From WHSW01 sp033856255 (GTDB lineage: Bacteria; Actinomycetota; Thermoleophilia; Solirubrobacterales; 70-9), in the NCBI GenBank assembly GCA_033856255.1, contig JAWVFH010000028.1:124001-188000 (forward strand): a stretch of 64,000 nt of DNA, in the 5' to 3' direction. Below the pieces are notes generated by a model, which saw nothing but the letters and a program-made list of their open reading frames with translations, searched no databases and was not told where the DNA came from. The position numbers and the translations under genes were made by a program. This document shows, piece by piece, positions 41,622 through 50,168 of the stretch. Every line of letters begins with the position of its first letter. The first letter of the stretch is position 1.

Positions 41622-43244
41622 CTAGCCGATCGTCGTCGAGGCGGTCGCGCCTGAGCCGTCGCAATGGCTCTGCGTGGCGGTGATCGCATCACCGGCCTTC
41701 GCGACCTGCGGATCGAGGTCGGCGGCGATGTCGCCCCCGGCGTCGGGGACCGCTGAGCCGAGGGTGACAGGCTTCGTGAACCGCGGGTCGGTGTCGGCGA
41801 TCTGCACCGGTTGCACGCCGCCGGGACAGGCCGTGGGATCCCACGAGGTACCGGTGACGTGAAGATTCTTCGGTGTCGAGAACGTCACCGAGACGGTCGG
41901 CACTACGGGAGGGGGTGGGGGCGGTGGGTCCTCGGCGGGGGGTTCCTCGGCCGGCGGGACCTCAGCCGGCGCGATGACCTCGGCCGGGCTGCTCTCAAAC
42001 GTCTTCGTCGTCTTCGGTTTCATGATGCACTTGGCCTTGGCCGGGCGTCCGCGTTCGTCTGCGATCTCGAGCCCGGATTCCTGGCTACCCGTGACCTCGA
42101 TCTCGCCCGAGCCGCCGATCGACTTGACGGCGACCTCGACGTCGAAATCTCCAAGCCCGCCAGGTGTGACGTTGGCGATCACCCGGGAGGCTTTGCCGCG
42201 GCTCTCGATCACCTCGACCTTGCGGTCGCATCGGTCGGTCCCCCAGTTGGACCCGTGGAGGGCAACGCCGACGCCCGCGACCGCGGTTGCGCCGAGCGAC
42301 ACAGTCCGCCGGGCGCGGCTGATCGTGAACGGCGCCGAGGCGACCTGCCCGCAGACGGGATCGCCCTCGAACCCCGTGCGCACGGCCGTCAGCACCGCGC
42401 GCCCATAGGCAAGTCCCGTGGTCGGCAGGACGACGCGGACGGGGCCGGCGAAAGTGCCATTGTCCAGCAGGCCCCACGTGCCGCCGTCGCTTCCGTTATC
42501 ACCCAGCCCGAGCGAGATCGCGGTCCCGGAGGAATCAACCATCGCGAACGTGATCGCGCCGTCCGAGCGCGCCTGGCAGCCCTCCCGGGAGGTGGAGAAA
42601 ACTCCGGGGAAGCCGCGACCCAGCACCCAGAGCTCGCCGCCGGGACTGAACGCAGGAAGCGGCTCGTCGCCCGTCTTCGAGCAACCCTCGGGGGGACATA
42701 CGGGGCTGGGCGGGGGCAGGCTCGAACCGGCGGGAAGCGTGCCCCGCCCGACCGAGATCAGGATGTGGGGTTCGGGAGCCGCGCAATCGGTGCCGTGCGT
42801 GCAGGGGGCACCGGGAGGCGGTCGCACGACGTCGATCCGGCGCTCGAAGCGAGTCGTCTGCGGCGGACCACAGCCGCCGCGGACGTGGTACTCGCGCTCC
42901 TCCTGCGTGAGCACGATCGTCGCGCTGCCGGCGGTGCGCCGGGCGAGCAGGCGGATATCGGTCGAGAACCCGCCCGAGAACGGGACCACCGACGTGGAGG
43001 GCACGGTTCCAACCGGAGTCTGGTCCGTGAGCTCGCTGCTTCCGGTCGCGATCTGGATCGGGCCGGCCGGGCAGAGTCCGTACGCCGTCCCCCAGCCGAG
43101 GCCGCCGATGTTGACCACCTTGTCGTGCCAGAACGGCGCTCCGTTCACGTCGAGAGTGCGCGCGGACGCGGACGCCGGCAAGGCGAATGCTGCGGCGAGC
43201 AAAACCGCGACCGCGGCGATTCGCCCGTGAGGTCGGCTCCTCAT
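41622..43244 (-). CDS. Large secreted protein with Pro-rich linker
   Basis: About 540 residues. Signal peptide GRIAAVAVLLAAAFALPASA. The mature region is beta-rich with many Cys (at least ten), including GGCGPPQTTRFERR, APCTHGTDCAAPEPH and VCPPEGCSKTGDEPL, suggesting disulfide-stabilised Ig-like modules. A linker of Pro/Glu/Ala (PAEVPPAEEPPAEDPPPPPP) precedes a C-terminal Ig-like domain (PTVSVTFSTPKNLHVTG). Probably a surface adhesin or matrix protein. ATG at 43244 used; an in-frame ATG at 43259 would add five residues. Confidence 0.82.
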   Translation of the reverse strand: MRSRPHGRIAAVAVLLAAAFALPASASARTLDVNGAPFWHDKVVNIGGLGWGTAYGLCPAGPIQIATGSSELTDQTPVGTVPSTSVVPFSGGFSTDIRLLARRTAGSATIVLTQEEREYHVRGGCGPPQTTRFERRIDVVRPPPGAPCTHGTDCAAPEPHILISVGRGTLPAGSSLPPPSPVCPPEGCSKTGDEPLPAFSPGGELWVLGRGFPGVFSTSREGCQARSDGAITFAMVDSSGTAISLGLGDNGSDGGTWGLLDNGTFAGPVRVVLPTTGLAYGRAVLTAVRTGFEGDPVCGQVASAPFTISRARRTVSLGATAVAGVGVALHGSNWGTDRCDRKVEVIESRGKASRVIANVTPGGLGDFDVEVAVKSIGGSGEIEVTGSQESGLEIADERGRPAKAKCIMKPKTTKTFESSPAEVIAPAEVPPAEEPPAEDPPPPPPPVVPTVSVTFSTPKNLHVTGTSWDPTACPGGVQPVQIADTDPRFTKPVTLGSAVPDAGGDIAADLDPQVAKAGDAITATQSHCDGSGATASTTIG

Positions 43245-43302
43245 TGGCAGACCGAGCATCCGCGCTGGCGGCGTGAATGTCAACCTCAGCCGCCGATTCG
43301 GA

Positions 43303-44339
43303 TCAGAACAGCTGCGCCTGGCGCCCCCGCGGTTCCGCGGAACCTCGTGCCGCGGTCGACTCGGGCGCCGCGGCCTCGACCCCGCGAATCGCCCGGAGGC
43401 GCCGCGGCTTGCGGGCCTTGCCGCGCGCCCGCTTGGCGAGCTTCTCGCGCTCCTCCGCCGGCATGTACGCCCGCCGCCGGTAGAGCTCCTCGTAGCGCCC
43501 GACGAGGTCCGGGCGGTACTGGCGCAGCCAGTCGAACCAGATCTCGCGCACCTCGCCGCGCAGGTGGAGACCGACCCCGCCGATGCTCTCGGCACCGGCC
43601 TCGCCGACCGCCTCGACCAGCTCCTCGACCTGCCCGGGCGCGTCGTTGACGCCCGGGATCAGCGGCGCGATCAGGACCCCGACCGGGATCCCGGCGCGGG
43701 CGAGCTCCGCGACCGCCTCGATCCGCTTGCGCGGGTGTGGCGTGTGCGGCTCGGTCTCACGCCAGGCCTTCTCCTCCAGCGTCGGGATCGAGAGGTTCGC
43801 GACGAACTCGGTCCGCTCCGAGATCTGCTTCATCAACGCGAGGTCCCGCAGCAACAGCGGCGACTTGGTCAGCACCGAGCAGGGGTTGGCGAAGTCGCGC
43901 ATCGCCTCCCAGATCCCCTCCATCAGCCGATAGCGCCCCTCGACCCACTGGTACGGGTCGGTGTTGGTACCGAGGGCCACGTGCTCGCCCTTCCACGACG
44001 GCCGGCGCAGCTCCGCGCGGACGACCTCGGGGACGTTGACCTTGACCACGATCTCGCGCTCGAAGTCCTCGCGGGGGTTGAAGTTCAGGTAGGTGTGGGT
44101 GGGACGGGCGAAGCAGTAGATAAGACGCACGCGTGGGTGCAACCGCGGAACGGGTTGATCGTCCACCGGAACGGCATCCTCGACTGCTTTGGGACCCGGT
44201 TGAGGGCCGAGCGCGCCTGCACCTCGTGAAAGCGGATGCCGAGCGCCTCTGGAGCGTCGAAGGTGCGGACCGTGGATTCACCCATCCCGGGCAGCAGGCC
44301 TTGCGTGCTTGCTCCCTTCTCGAGGTTTTCCCAGCGCAC
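43303..44339 (-). pseudogene. Rv2578c-family radical SAM gene, frameshifted in the Fe-S motif
   Basis: Two adjacent frames together encode a full radical SAM protein of about 344 residues. The N-terminal frame has VRWENLEKGASTQG, FRWTINPFRGCTHAC and then loses sense. The C-terminal frame resumes with YCFARPTHTYLNFNPREDFE. The junction is a 5-base insert TTATC at 44119-44123, between the GTC codon and the TAC codon of the motif C-THA-C-V-Y-C. Without it the CxxxCxxC cluster motif and the frame are perfect. Rv2578c-family proteins are putative nucleotide/tRNA-directed radical SAM enzymes. Either a real null allele, an assembly error, or (unlikely) recoding. GTG start. Confidence 0.85.
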
Positions 44340-44374
44340 GAACACATGTTCGCACACGGTGCGGACGGGTCGGT

Positions 44375-44407
44375 TGCATAGCAAGCGAATATGTAGCTAG
44401 CTATGCA
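44375..44407. promoter_or_regulatory. MarR-type operator upstream of the efflux module
   Basis: Dyad TGCATAGC and GCTATGCA, 8-bp perfect arms 17 bases apart, with a nested palindrome TAGCTAGCTA (44394-44403). It sits 17 bases upstream of the marR ATG. MarR proteins bind 16-20 bp palindromes over their own promoter, so autoregulation plus control of the downstream MFS gene is likely. Confidence 0.6.
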
Positions 44408-44424
44408 GTTGTTACCCTGAGCGC

Positions 44425-44880
44425 ATGACGGTTGGGACCGACGTCCAGATCGAGTTCGACGCCGCCTGGGACGAGTTCGTCGGCGCGATGCGGCGCGCCC
44501 GCGGGAGGGCCGCCGCAGAGGCCGAGATCGAGGGCCTCAGCCTTGCTCAGTACCAGCTCCTCTACTCGTTCATCGAGCCGGGTCGTGGCGACAGCGCGCC
44601 GGTCGGGGCGCTGGCCGAGTCGGCCGGGATCGCCCAGCCCACGGCCACCCGCACGCTCGACGCCCTCGAACGCCAGGGCGTGGTCGGGCGCCGTCCCTCG
44701 ACCGAGGACCGCCGCAGCGTGATCGTCCATCTGACCGCCAAGGGCCGACGGCTGCTGGATCGCAAGCGCAAGCTGGTGGCGGCCAAGCGGGCCGCGGTCT
44801 TCGCATCGCTCGACCCCGAGGACCGCGAGAGCGCCGCGCGGACGCTGCGCGCGCTCGCCGCGGCGATCGACCCGAGCTGA
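44425..44880 (+). CDS. MarR-family transcriptional regulator
   Basis: 151 residues: winged-helix core GALAESAGIAQPTATRTLDA, LERQGVVGRRPSTEDRRSVI (the DxRxxxx wing) and a helical dimer interface. Cotranscribed with an MFS exporter; the ATG of the exporter overlaps the stop by one base (TGATG). Symmetric operator directly upstream. Expected to repress the pair until a ligand (drug, phenolic or antibiotic) binds. Ligand unknown. Confidence 0.92.
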   Translation: MTVGTDVQIEFDAAWDEFVGAMRRARGRAAAEAEIEGLSLAQYQLLYSFIEPGRGDSAPVGALAESAGIAQPTATRTLDALERQGVVGRRPSTEDRRSVIVHLTAKGRRLLDRKRKLVAAKRAAVFASLDPEDRESAARTLRALAAAIDPS

Positions 44881-46334
44881 TGGAGATCGCTCCGAAGCGA
44901 CAGCACTACGGGCTCACCCTCGGGGTCCTCGTCCTCAGCGCGCTCGCCTACGCGCTGTCGCAGACGATGGTCGCCCCCGCGTTGCCCCAGATCCAGCAGG
45001 ACCTCGGCACCTCGACCACGACCGTCACCTTCGTCCTGACCGCCTACCTGCTGACGGCGTCGGTGGCGACCCCGATCGTCGGCCGGCTCGGCGACATGTT
45101 CGGCAAGGAGCGGATGCTGCTCGCCGTCCTCGTCTGCTTCGGCGTCGGCTCGCTGGTCGCGGCGCTGTCGCACTCGATCGGGATGCTGATCGCCGGCCGG
45201 GCGATCCAGGGCGTCGGCGGCGCCGTCTTCCCGCTCGCCTTCGGGATCATCCGCGACGAGTTCCCGGCCGAGAAGGTCGCCACCGGCATCGGTCTGATCA
45301 GCGCCACCTTCGGAATCGGCGGCGGCGCCGGCCTGGTGCTCAGCGGCGTGATCGTCGAGCACCTCTCCTACGAGTGGATCTTCTGGCTCGCCCTGGCCGC
45401 GGTCGTCGTCGCGATCATCGCCACGTACCTCTTCGTCCCCGAATCCCCGATCAAATCCCCGGCGCGGATCGACTGGCTGGGGGCCGCCCTGATGTCGATC
45501 GCCCTCTCCGCCCTGCTGGTCGGGGTCAGCGAGGGCAACTCGTGGGGCTGGGCGTCGGACCGGGTGATCGGCCTGCTCGGCGCGGCCGTTGTTGCCTTCG
45601 TCGCCTGGGTGGCGTGGGAACGGCGGGTGGCCCAACCGCTCGTCGACATGCGCATGATGGCCGAGCGGGGCGTCTGGACCACGAACCTGACCGGCCTGCT
45701 GGTCGGCTTCGGCATGTTCGGCTCCTTCATCCTCGTCCCCCGCTTCGTGCAGGTGATCCCGGCCGAATCGGGATTCGGCTTCGGCTCGACGGTGACCGAG
45801 GCCGGCGTCTTCCTGCTCCCGTCGGCGGTGATCATGCTGGTCGCCGGCCCCGCCGCCGGCTGGCTCGGCACCCGCTTCGGCTCCAGGCTGCCGCTGCTGA
45901 TCGGGACCGGCGTCTGCACGGCAAGCTTCACCTTCCTCGCCGTCGCCCACGACGAGCGCTGGCAGATCTTCGTCGGCACCACCCTGATGGGGATCGGGAT
46001 CGGCTTCGCCTTCGCCTCGATGGCGAACCTGATCGTCGAGGCGGTCGACCGCACGAAGACCTCCGTGGCGACGGGGATGAACACGATCATGCGGACGATC
46101 GGCGGCTCGCTCGGCGCCCAGGTCACCGCCAGCGTCGTCGCCGCCCATGTGGTCGCCGGCACCTCGTTCCCGGCCGAGACCGGGTTCACGATCGCCTTCG
46201 CGCTCTCGGCGATCGCGCTCGTCTTCGCCTTCTGCGCCGCGCTGGCGATCCCGTCGCGGCTGCCCTACGCGGCGCGGCCGGTGCCGGTGACCGCCGCGGC
46301 GCGCGCCGCCGCGGCCAGCCCGGGCGCGAGCTAG
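44880..46334 (+). CDS. MFS drug transporter, DHA2/EmrB-like
   Basis: 484 residues, about 14 hydrophobic segments. GRLGDMFGKERMLLAVLVCF (loop 2-3), LIAGRAIQGVGGAVFPLAFG (motif C region), FMIIR-like motifs and a long family-typical C-half. Adjacent MarR supports a drug-efflux role. 4-base convergent overlap (CTAG) with the protease gene. Confidence 0.92.
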   Translation: MEIAPKRQHYGLTLGVLVLSALAYALSQTMVAPALPQIQQDLGTSTTTVTFVLTAYLLTASVATPIVGRLGDMFGKERMLLAVLVCFGVGSLVAALSHSIGMLIAGRAIQGVGGAVFPLAFGIIRDEFPAEKVATGIGLISATFGIGGGAGLVLSGVIVEHLSYEWIFWLALAAVVVAIIATYLFVPESPIKSPARIDWLGAALMSIALSALLVGVSEGNSWGWASDRVIGLLGAAVVAFVAWVAWERRVAQPLVDMRMMAERGVWTTNLTGLLVGFGMFGSFILVPRFVQVIPAESGFGFGSTVTEAGVFLLPSAVIMLVAGPAAGWLGTRFGSRLPLLIGTGVCTASFTFLAVAHDERWQIFVGTTLMGIGIGFAFASMANLIVEAVDRTKTSVATGMNTIMRTIGGSLGAQVTASVVAAHVVAGTSFPAETGFTIAFALSAIALVFAFCAALAIPSRLPYAARPVPVTAAARAAAASPGAS

Positions 46335-47374
46335 AGCTCCAGCTCCGCCGGGACGATCCGCAGCTCGCGCACCGAGCCGTCGCGGACCAGCCGGACCGTC
46401 GCCTCGGCGCCGATCCGCTCGGCGACCATCAACCGCTGCAGGTCGGAGGCCGACTCGATCGGATCGCCGTCGAGCTCGAAGATCACGTCGCCCACCCGCA
46501 GCCCGGCGCTCTCGGCGGGGCTGTCGGCGACGATCTCGACCACCTCCACCCCGCGCTCCGTCGCCGCCTCGGGCCGCGCTCGCGGCGGCAGGGGCGCCGG
46601 TCCCCCGGCGATCCCGAGGTAGGCGCGGCGAACCCGGCCCTCGGAGATCAGCGCGGCGATGATCCGCTGGGTGACCGGGCTCACGGGCACGGCGAGGCCG
46701 AGCCCGACCCCGGCGACCGCGGTGTTGACGCCGACCACCTGCCCGCGGCTGTCGGCCAGCGCGCCGCCGGAGTTGCCCGGGTTGAGCGCCGCGTCGGTCT
46801 GGATCAGGTTGTCGATCACCCGCACCGCGCGGCCGGCGCGCGCCGGCAGCGCGCGCCCCAACGCCGAGACCACACCGGCGGTCACCGAGCCCTCGAAGCC
46901 GTGCGGGTTGCCGATCGCGACCACGAGCTGTCCGACGCGCAGGCGCTGGGCGTCGCCGAGCTCGGCCGGCACCAGGTCGCCGCCCTCGGCGCGGACGACG
47001 GCGAGGTCGGAGAGCGGGTCCGAGCCGGCGACGGTGAAGCGCAGCTCGCGCCCGTCGGTGAACCTCGCCGTGCCGCCGTCGTTGCCGTCGACGACGTGGG
47101 CCGAGGTCAGGATGAAGCCGTCATGGGTGAGCACGACGCCGCTGCCGGCGCCGGCCTGGACGCGCCCGCGGCGGGTGCGCCGCTGGACGCGGAGGCTGGC
47201 GACCGACGGCGCGAGCCGATCGGCGACTCCGGAGACGGCGCGCGAGTAGGCGTCGAGCGCCTCCTCATCCGTGGGCGCGCCGGCGCCGTGCTCGATCGGC
47301 ACGTCGAAGGCGGAGGACGCGGCGGGCGGCTCGGAGCGCGGCGCCGTCCCCTCGATCAAGCGCAGTGAGGCCAT
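46331..47374 (-). CDS. HtrA/DegP-like PDZ serine protease
   Basis: 347 residues. Trypsin-like triad: His93 (TSAHVVDG), Asp123 (DPLSDLAVV), Ser202 (GNSGGALAD). One PDZ domain follows (VEIVADSPAESAGLRVGDVI and FELDGDPIESASDLQRLM). No signal peptide or transmembrane anchor is visible at the N-terminus, unusual for HtrA, so it would act in the cytoplasm or needs a different export signal. Convergent with the MFS gene; 23 bases upstream of the mhqD-like gene end, so it follows that operon. Confidence 0.93.
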   Translation of the reverse strand: MASLRLIEGTAPRSEPPAASSAFDVPIEHGAGAPTDEEALDAYSRAVSGVADRLAPSVASLRVQRRTRRGRVQAGAGSGVVLTHDGFILTSAHVVDGNDGGTARFTDGRELRFTVAGSDPLSDLAVVRAEGGDLVPAELGDAQRLRVGQLVVAIGNPHGFEGSVTAGVVSALGRALPARAGRAVRVIDNLIQTDAALNPGNSGGALADSRGQVVGVNTAVAGVGLGLAVPVSPVTQRIIAALISEGRVRRAYLGIAGGPAPLPPRARPEAATERGVEVVEIVADSPAESAGLRVGDVIFELDGDPIESASDLQRLMVAERIGAEATVRLVRDGSVRELRIVPAELEL

Positions 47375-47397
47375 CGATTGAGAGCCTAGCCGGGTCG

Positions 47398-48051
47398 CTA
47401 CGCGGGCTTCGAAGCGGTCGCCGCCGAGACGAGGGCGGCGGCCCGCGGGAGCACCTCCGGCGGCAGCGAGTGGCCGGCGTCGGTCTCGACGTAGTCGACG
47501 TCGAGCCCGCCCGCGTCGAGCAGCTCGTGCGCCGCGCGGGCGAACTCGACCGAGATCACCGGATCGTTGCGCCCGTGGTGAATCAGCACCGGCAGCCCGG
47601 TCCGATCGTCGAAGTCGGGGCTCCAGCCCTCGACGGTGGGGATGAAGCCGCTGAAGGCGAGGATCGCCCGCGGCGACGGGCGCCCGGTCCCGAGCCCGAC
47701 GGCGTACGACATCACCGCGCCCATGGAGAAGCCGCCGATCACCGTTTGGTCCCAGCCCAGGCCGCGCTCGGCGAGCAACCGGTCGAGAAACCCGGTCAGC
47801 TGCGCGTAGCTGCCGGCGAACGTGACCGGGTCGGGGTAGCCGACCCGCGGCACCAGGTACCAGTGGCGCCCGCCCGGCGGGATCCCGGTCAGCGGCGCGC
47901 CGGTGGTCACACCGAGCAGCCGTCGCTCGGGGTCGAGCGCGTCGAGCAGACCGAACAGGTCGTTCTCGTCCGCGCCGCGCCCGTGGTTGAGGATCAGCGC
48001 GCCCTCGGGCTCGCCGTCGGGCTCGCGCAGCCTGTGAACCAGGTCGCTCAC
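47398..48051 (-). CDS. Phospholipase/carboxylesterase, MhqD-like
   Basis: 217-residue alpha/beta hydrolase. Nucleophile elbow GGFSMGAV (Ser109), Asp163 in HHGRNDPVI and His194 in DAGHSLP complete the triad. It overlaps the ring-cleavage dioxygenase gene by 4 bases (GTGA), the same partnership as mhqO-mhqD in Bacillus quinone/methylhydroquinone resistance. Likely hydrolyses the ring-fission or ester product. Regulator MarR is the next gene beyond, divergent. Confidence 0.88.
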   Translation of the reverse strand: MSDLVHRLREPDGEPEGALILNHGRGADENDLFGLLDALDPERRLLGVTTGAPLTGIPPGGRHWYLVPRVGYPDPVTFAGSYAQLTGFLDRLLAERGLGWDQTVIGGFSMGAVMSYAVGLGTGRPSPRAILAFSGFIPTVEGWSPDFDDRTGLPVLIHHGRNDPVISVEFARAAHELLDAGGLDVDYVETDAGHSLPPEVLPRAAALVSAATASKPA

Positions 48052-48986
48052 TCGCCGTCGGGGTGCGCTCCCGCGCGCACCGCCGTCCGCGGGTTGACGA
48101 CCGGGGTCAGCCCCGCCTCGATGTGGGCTCGGCGGCGCTCCAGGAACGGCGGCAGGATCAGCTCCTCGCCCAGGTGCTCGGGATCCTCGTCGACGCCGAA
48201 GCCCGGGCCCAGCGTGGCGATCTCGAACAGCACCCCGCTCGGCTCGCGGAAGTAGATCGAGCGGAACCAGAAGCGGTCGATCACCGGGGTCGGGTGCGCC
48301 CCGCCGGCGACGGCGCGCTCGCGCCAGGCCAGGTGCTCGTCCATCTCCGAGGCCCAGGCGATGTGGTGCACGGTCCCGGCGCCCTCGATCCCCGGCTCGG
48401 CCGGCGGCTCGTCGTAGGCCCAGAGCCCGCCGCGCGAATCGCCGCGCGCCTCCCAGCCGTCCCCCGCCCGGTCGAAGTCCAGGCTCTCCAGCAGCGCGGC
48501 GCTGCGGTCGGGATCGGCGGCGTAGGCGCGGGCGGCGTGAAAGCCCTGCAGCGCGAGCTCGCCGGGCACCTCCGGGTGGTCGGCGATCAGCGGCTGATCG
48601 GCCACCTCGGCGACCAACAGCTCGTGCTCGAGGCCCTCCGGGTCGGCGAAGCGCAGGGTCCGCTCGCCGCGCTCCGTCTCCGTCCCGGCGGCGCCCAGCC
48701 GCTCGGCCCAGAAGTCGAGCGCCTCGGCCGAGCTGACGCGCCAGACGATCCGGTGCACCATGCCGGCGCCGGCGCGACCGCGGGCGGCGCCCCGGAACTC
48801 GAAGAAGGTGATGTCGGAGCCGGGGCTCCCCTGCTCGTCGGCGTAGAAGAGGTGGTAGACGCTCGGCGCGTCCTGGTTCACCGTCTTCTTCACCATCCGC
48901 AGCCCGAGCGTGCCGGCGTAGAAGTCGACGTTTGCCTGCGCGTCGCCGGTGATCGCGGTGATGTGGTGGATGCCCTCGAGCTTCAT
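48048..48986 (-). CDS. Ring-cleaving dioxygenase of the VOC fold, MhqO-like
   Basis: 312 residues, two glyoxalase/VOC modules. First module GIHHITAITGDAQANVDFY, second TVHHIAWASEMDEHLAWRER. Metal ligands expected His8, His208 and Glu255 (VLFEIA), all conserved. Fe(II)/Mn extradiol dioxygenase acting on hydroquinone-type substrates, as in MhqO/LinE. With MhqD and a MarR regulator this suggests detoxification of quinones or related electrophiles. ATG start; the operator lies just upstream. Confidence 0.9.
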   Translation of the reverse strand: MKLEGIHHITAITGDAQANVDFYAGTLGLRMVKKTVNQDAPSVYHLFYADEQGSPGSDITFFEFRGAARGRAGAGMVHRIVWRVSSAEALDFWAERLGAAGTETERGERTLRFADPEGLEHELLVAEVADQPLIADHPEVPGELALQGFHAARAYAADPDRSAALLESLDFDRAGDGWEARGDSRGGLWAYDEPPAEPGIEGAGTVHHIAWASEMDEHLAWRERAVAGGAHPTPVIDRFWFRSIYFREPSGVLFEIATLGPGFGVDEDPEHLGEELILPPFLERRRAHIEAGLTPVVNPRTAVRAGAHPDGE

Positions 48987-49003
48987 GCCTTCCTCCTAAA
49001 GTA

Positions 49004-49034
49004 GTTGTCTAAACAACTATATCATATAGTTGCG
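49004..49034. promoter_or_regulatory. Overlapping palindromic operator between mhqO-like and marR
   Basis: Two palindromes share a half-site: TAGTTGT-ctaa-ACAACTA (49004-49021, 7-bp arms) and CAACTATA-tca-TATAGTTG (49016-49034, 8-bp arms). The whole AT-rich region between the divergent starts is only 76 bases, so binding would block both promoters. Classic MarR/MhqR-type control, with a possible two-dimer cooperative arrangement. Confidence 0.75.
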
Positions 49035-49062
49035 CCGGCAAGCACTTGTTAACCTCGCACCG

Positions 49063-49530
49063 ATGGAAGCATCCTCCTCCTCCCAGCTGTCGGGCCTCGA
49101 GCTCGCCGCCTGGCGCGGGATGCTCGAGGCCCACAGTCGGGTCGTCCACGAGCTCGACGCGGAGCTCGAGCGCGATCACGATCTGCCGCTGAGCTCCTAC
49201 GAGGTGCTGATGTACCTGGCCGACGCCGAAGGCGAGCGCCTGCGGATGAGCGAGCTCGCCGACCGGCTGCTGCTCAGCCGCAGCGGGATCACACGGCTCG
49301 TCGACCGGCTCGAGCGCCAGGGCCTGATCGCTCGTCAGCGCTGCAGCGACGACGGCCGCGGCTTCTATGCGCTGTTGACCGAGGACGGGCGGGCGAAGCT
49401 CGCCGCGGCCCGGCCCGATCATCTCGCCGGCGTTCGCCGCCACTTCCTCGAGCACCTCGATCGCGACCAGCTCGACGCGCTGATCGGAATCTGGGAACAC
49501 CTGCGGGAACGCTCACCCGCCGACGGCTGA
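49063..49530 (+). CDS. MarR-family regulator, likely MhqR-like
   Basis: 155 residues: SSYEVLMYLADAEGERLRMS, recognition helix RLLLSRSGITRLVDRLERQG and wing DDGRGFYALLTEDG. Cys present (QRCSDD) in the wing, a possible quinone-sensing thiol but only one is seen. Divergent from the mhqO/mhqD pair across the palindromic operator. Start at ATG with weak Shine-Dalgarno; an upstream extension would run into the operator. Cotranscribed with the GST gene (2 bases after stop). Confidence 0.9.
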   Translation: MEASSSSQLSGLELAAWRGMLEAHSRVVHELDAELERDHDLPLSSYEVLMYLADAEGERLRMSELADRLLLSRSGITRLVDRLERQGLIARQRCSDDGRGFYALLTEDGRAKLAAARPDHLAGVRRHFLEHLDRDQLDALIGIWEHLRERSPADG

Positions 49531-49531
49531 G

Positions 49532-50161
49532 ATGGCCGGGGGCCCCGCGATCCGGCTCTATCGGGCCGATCGGTCGACGAACTGCGAGCGCGTCGGCCTG
49601 GCGCTCGCCTACAAGGGGATCGAGGCCCAGTCGATCCTGATCGAGTACTCCAACCGCCGGCCAGTCGAGTCGATCAGCGGTCAGGGGCTGGTGCCGGTGA
49701 TCGAGGACGCCGGCGAGGTGATCCACGACTCCGTGGCGATCATCCGCCACCTCGAGCGCCGCACCCCGCACCCGCCGCTGTTTCCCGCCGACCCGGACGA
49801 GCGCGCCCGCGTCGACGAGTTCATCGCGTGGTTCGAGCGCGACTACAAGGGACCCCCGAACGCGATCGAGGGCGAGCTCGAGGGCGACGCGCCGGATCGA
49901 GGGTTGATCGAGCGCCTCGGCGGCCGGATGGCGGACAACGTGCAGGAGCTCGAGCGCCGGCTCGATCCGGGCCCCTATCTGTTCGGCGAGCTCGGCGCCG
50001 CCGACCTCGTCGCCTACCCGTTCCTCAAGTACGCGCTCGGGCGCGACCCGGCCGACACGGAGGCCTTTCACGTGATCCTCGACGAGCACCAGCGGGTCGA
50101 CGAGGCGCCGCGGGTGCGGGACTGGATCGGGCGCCTCGCGACGCTCCCTCGCGCATACTGA
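49532..50161 (+). CDS. Glutathione S-transferase family protein
   Basis: 209 residues. Thioredoxin-like N-domain (LYRADRSTNCERVGLALAYK with Cys18, cis-Pro in GLVPVIEDAG, SVAIIRHLER) and an all-helical C-domain. Actinobacteria usually lack glutathione, so it may use mycothiol or act as a ligandin or dehalogenase. Following a MarR of the quinone module, conjugation or isomerisation of electrophiles is plausible. Confidence 0.88.
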   Translation: MAGGPAIRLYRADRSTNCERVGLALAYKGIEAQSILIEYSNRRPVESISGQGLVPVIEDAGEVIHDSVAIIRHLERRTPHPPLFPADPDERARVDEFIAWFERDYKGPPNAIEGELEGDAPDRGLIERLGGRMADNVQELERRLDPGPYLFGELGAADLVAYPFLKYALGRDPADTEAFHVILDEHQRVDEAPRVRDWIGRLATLPRAY

Positions 50162-50168
50162 GCCGACG

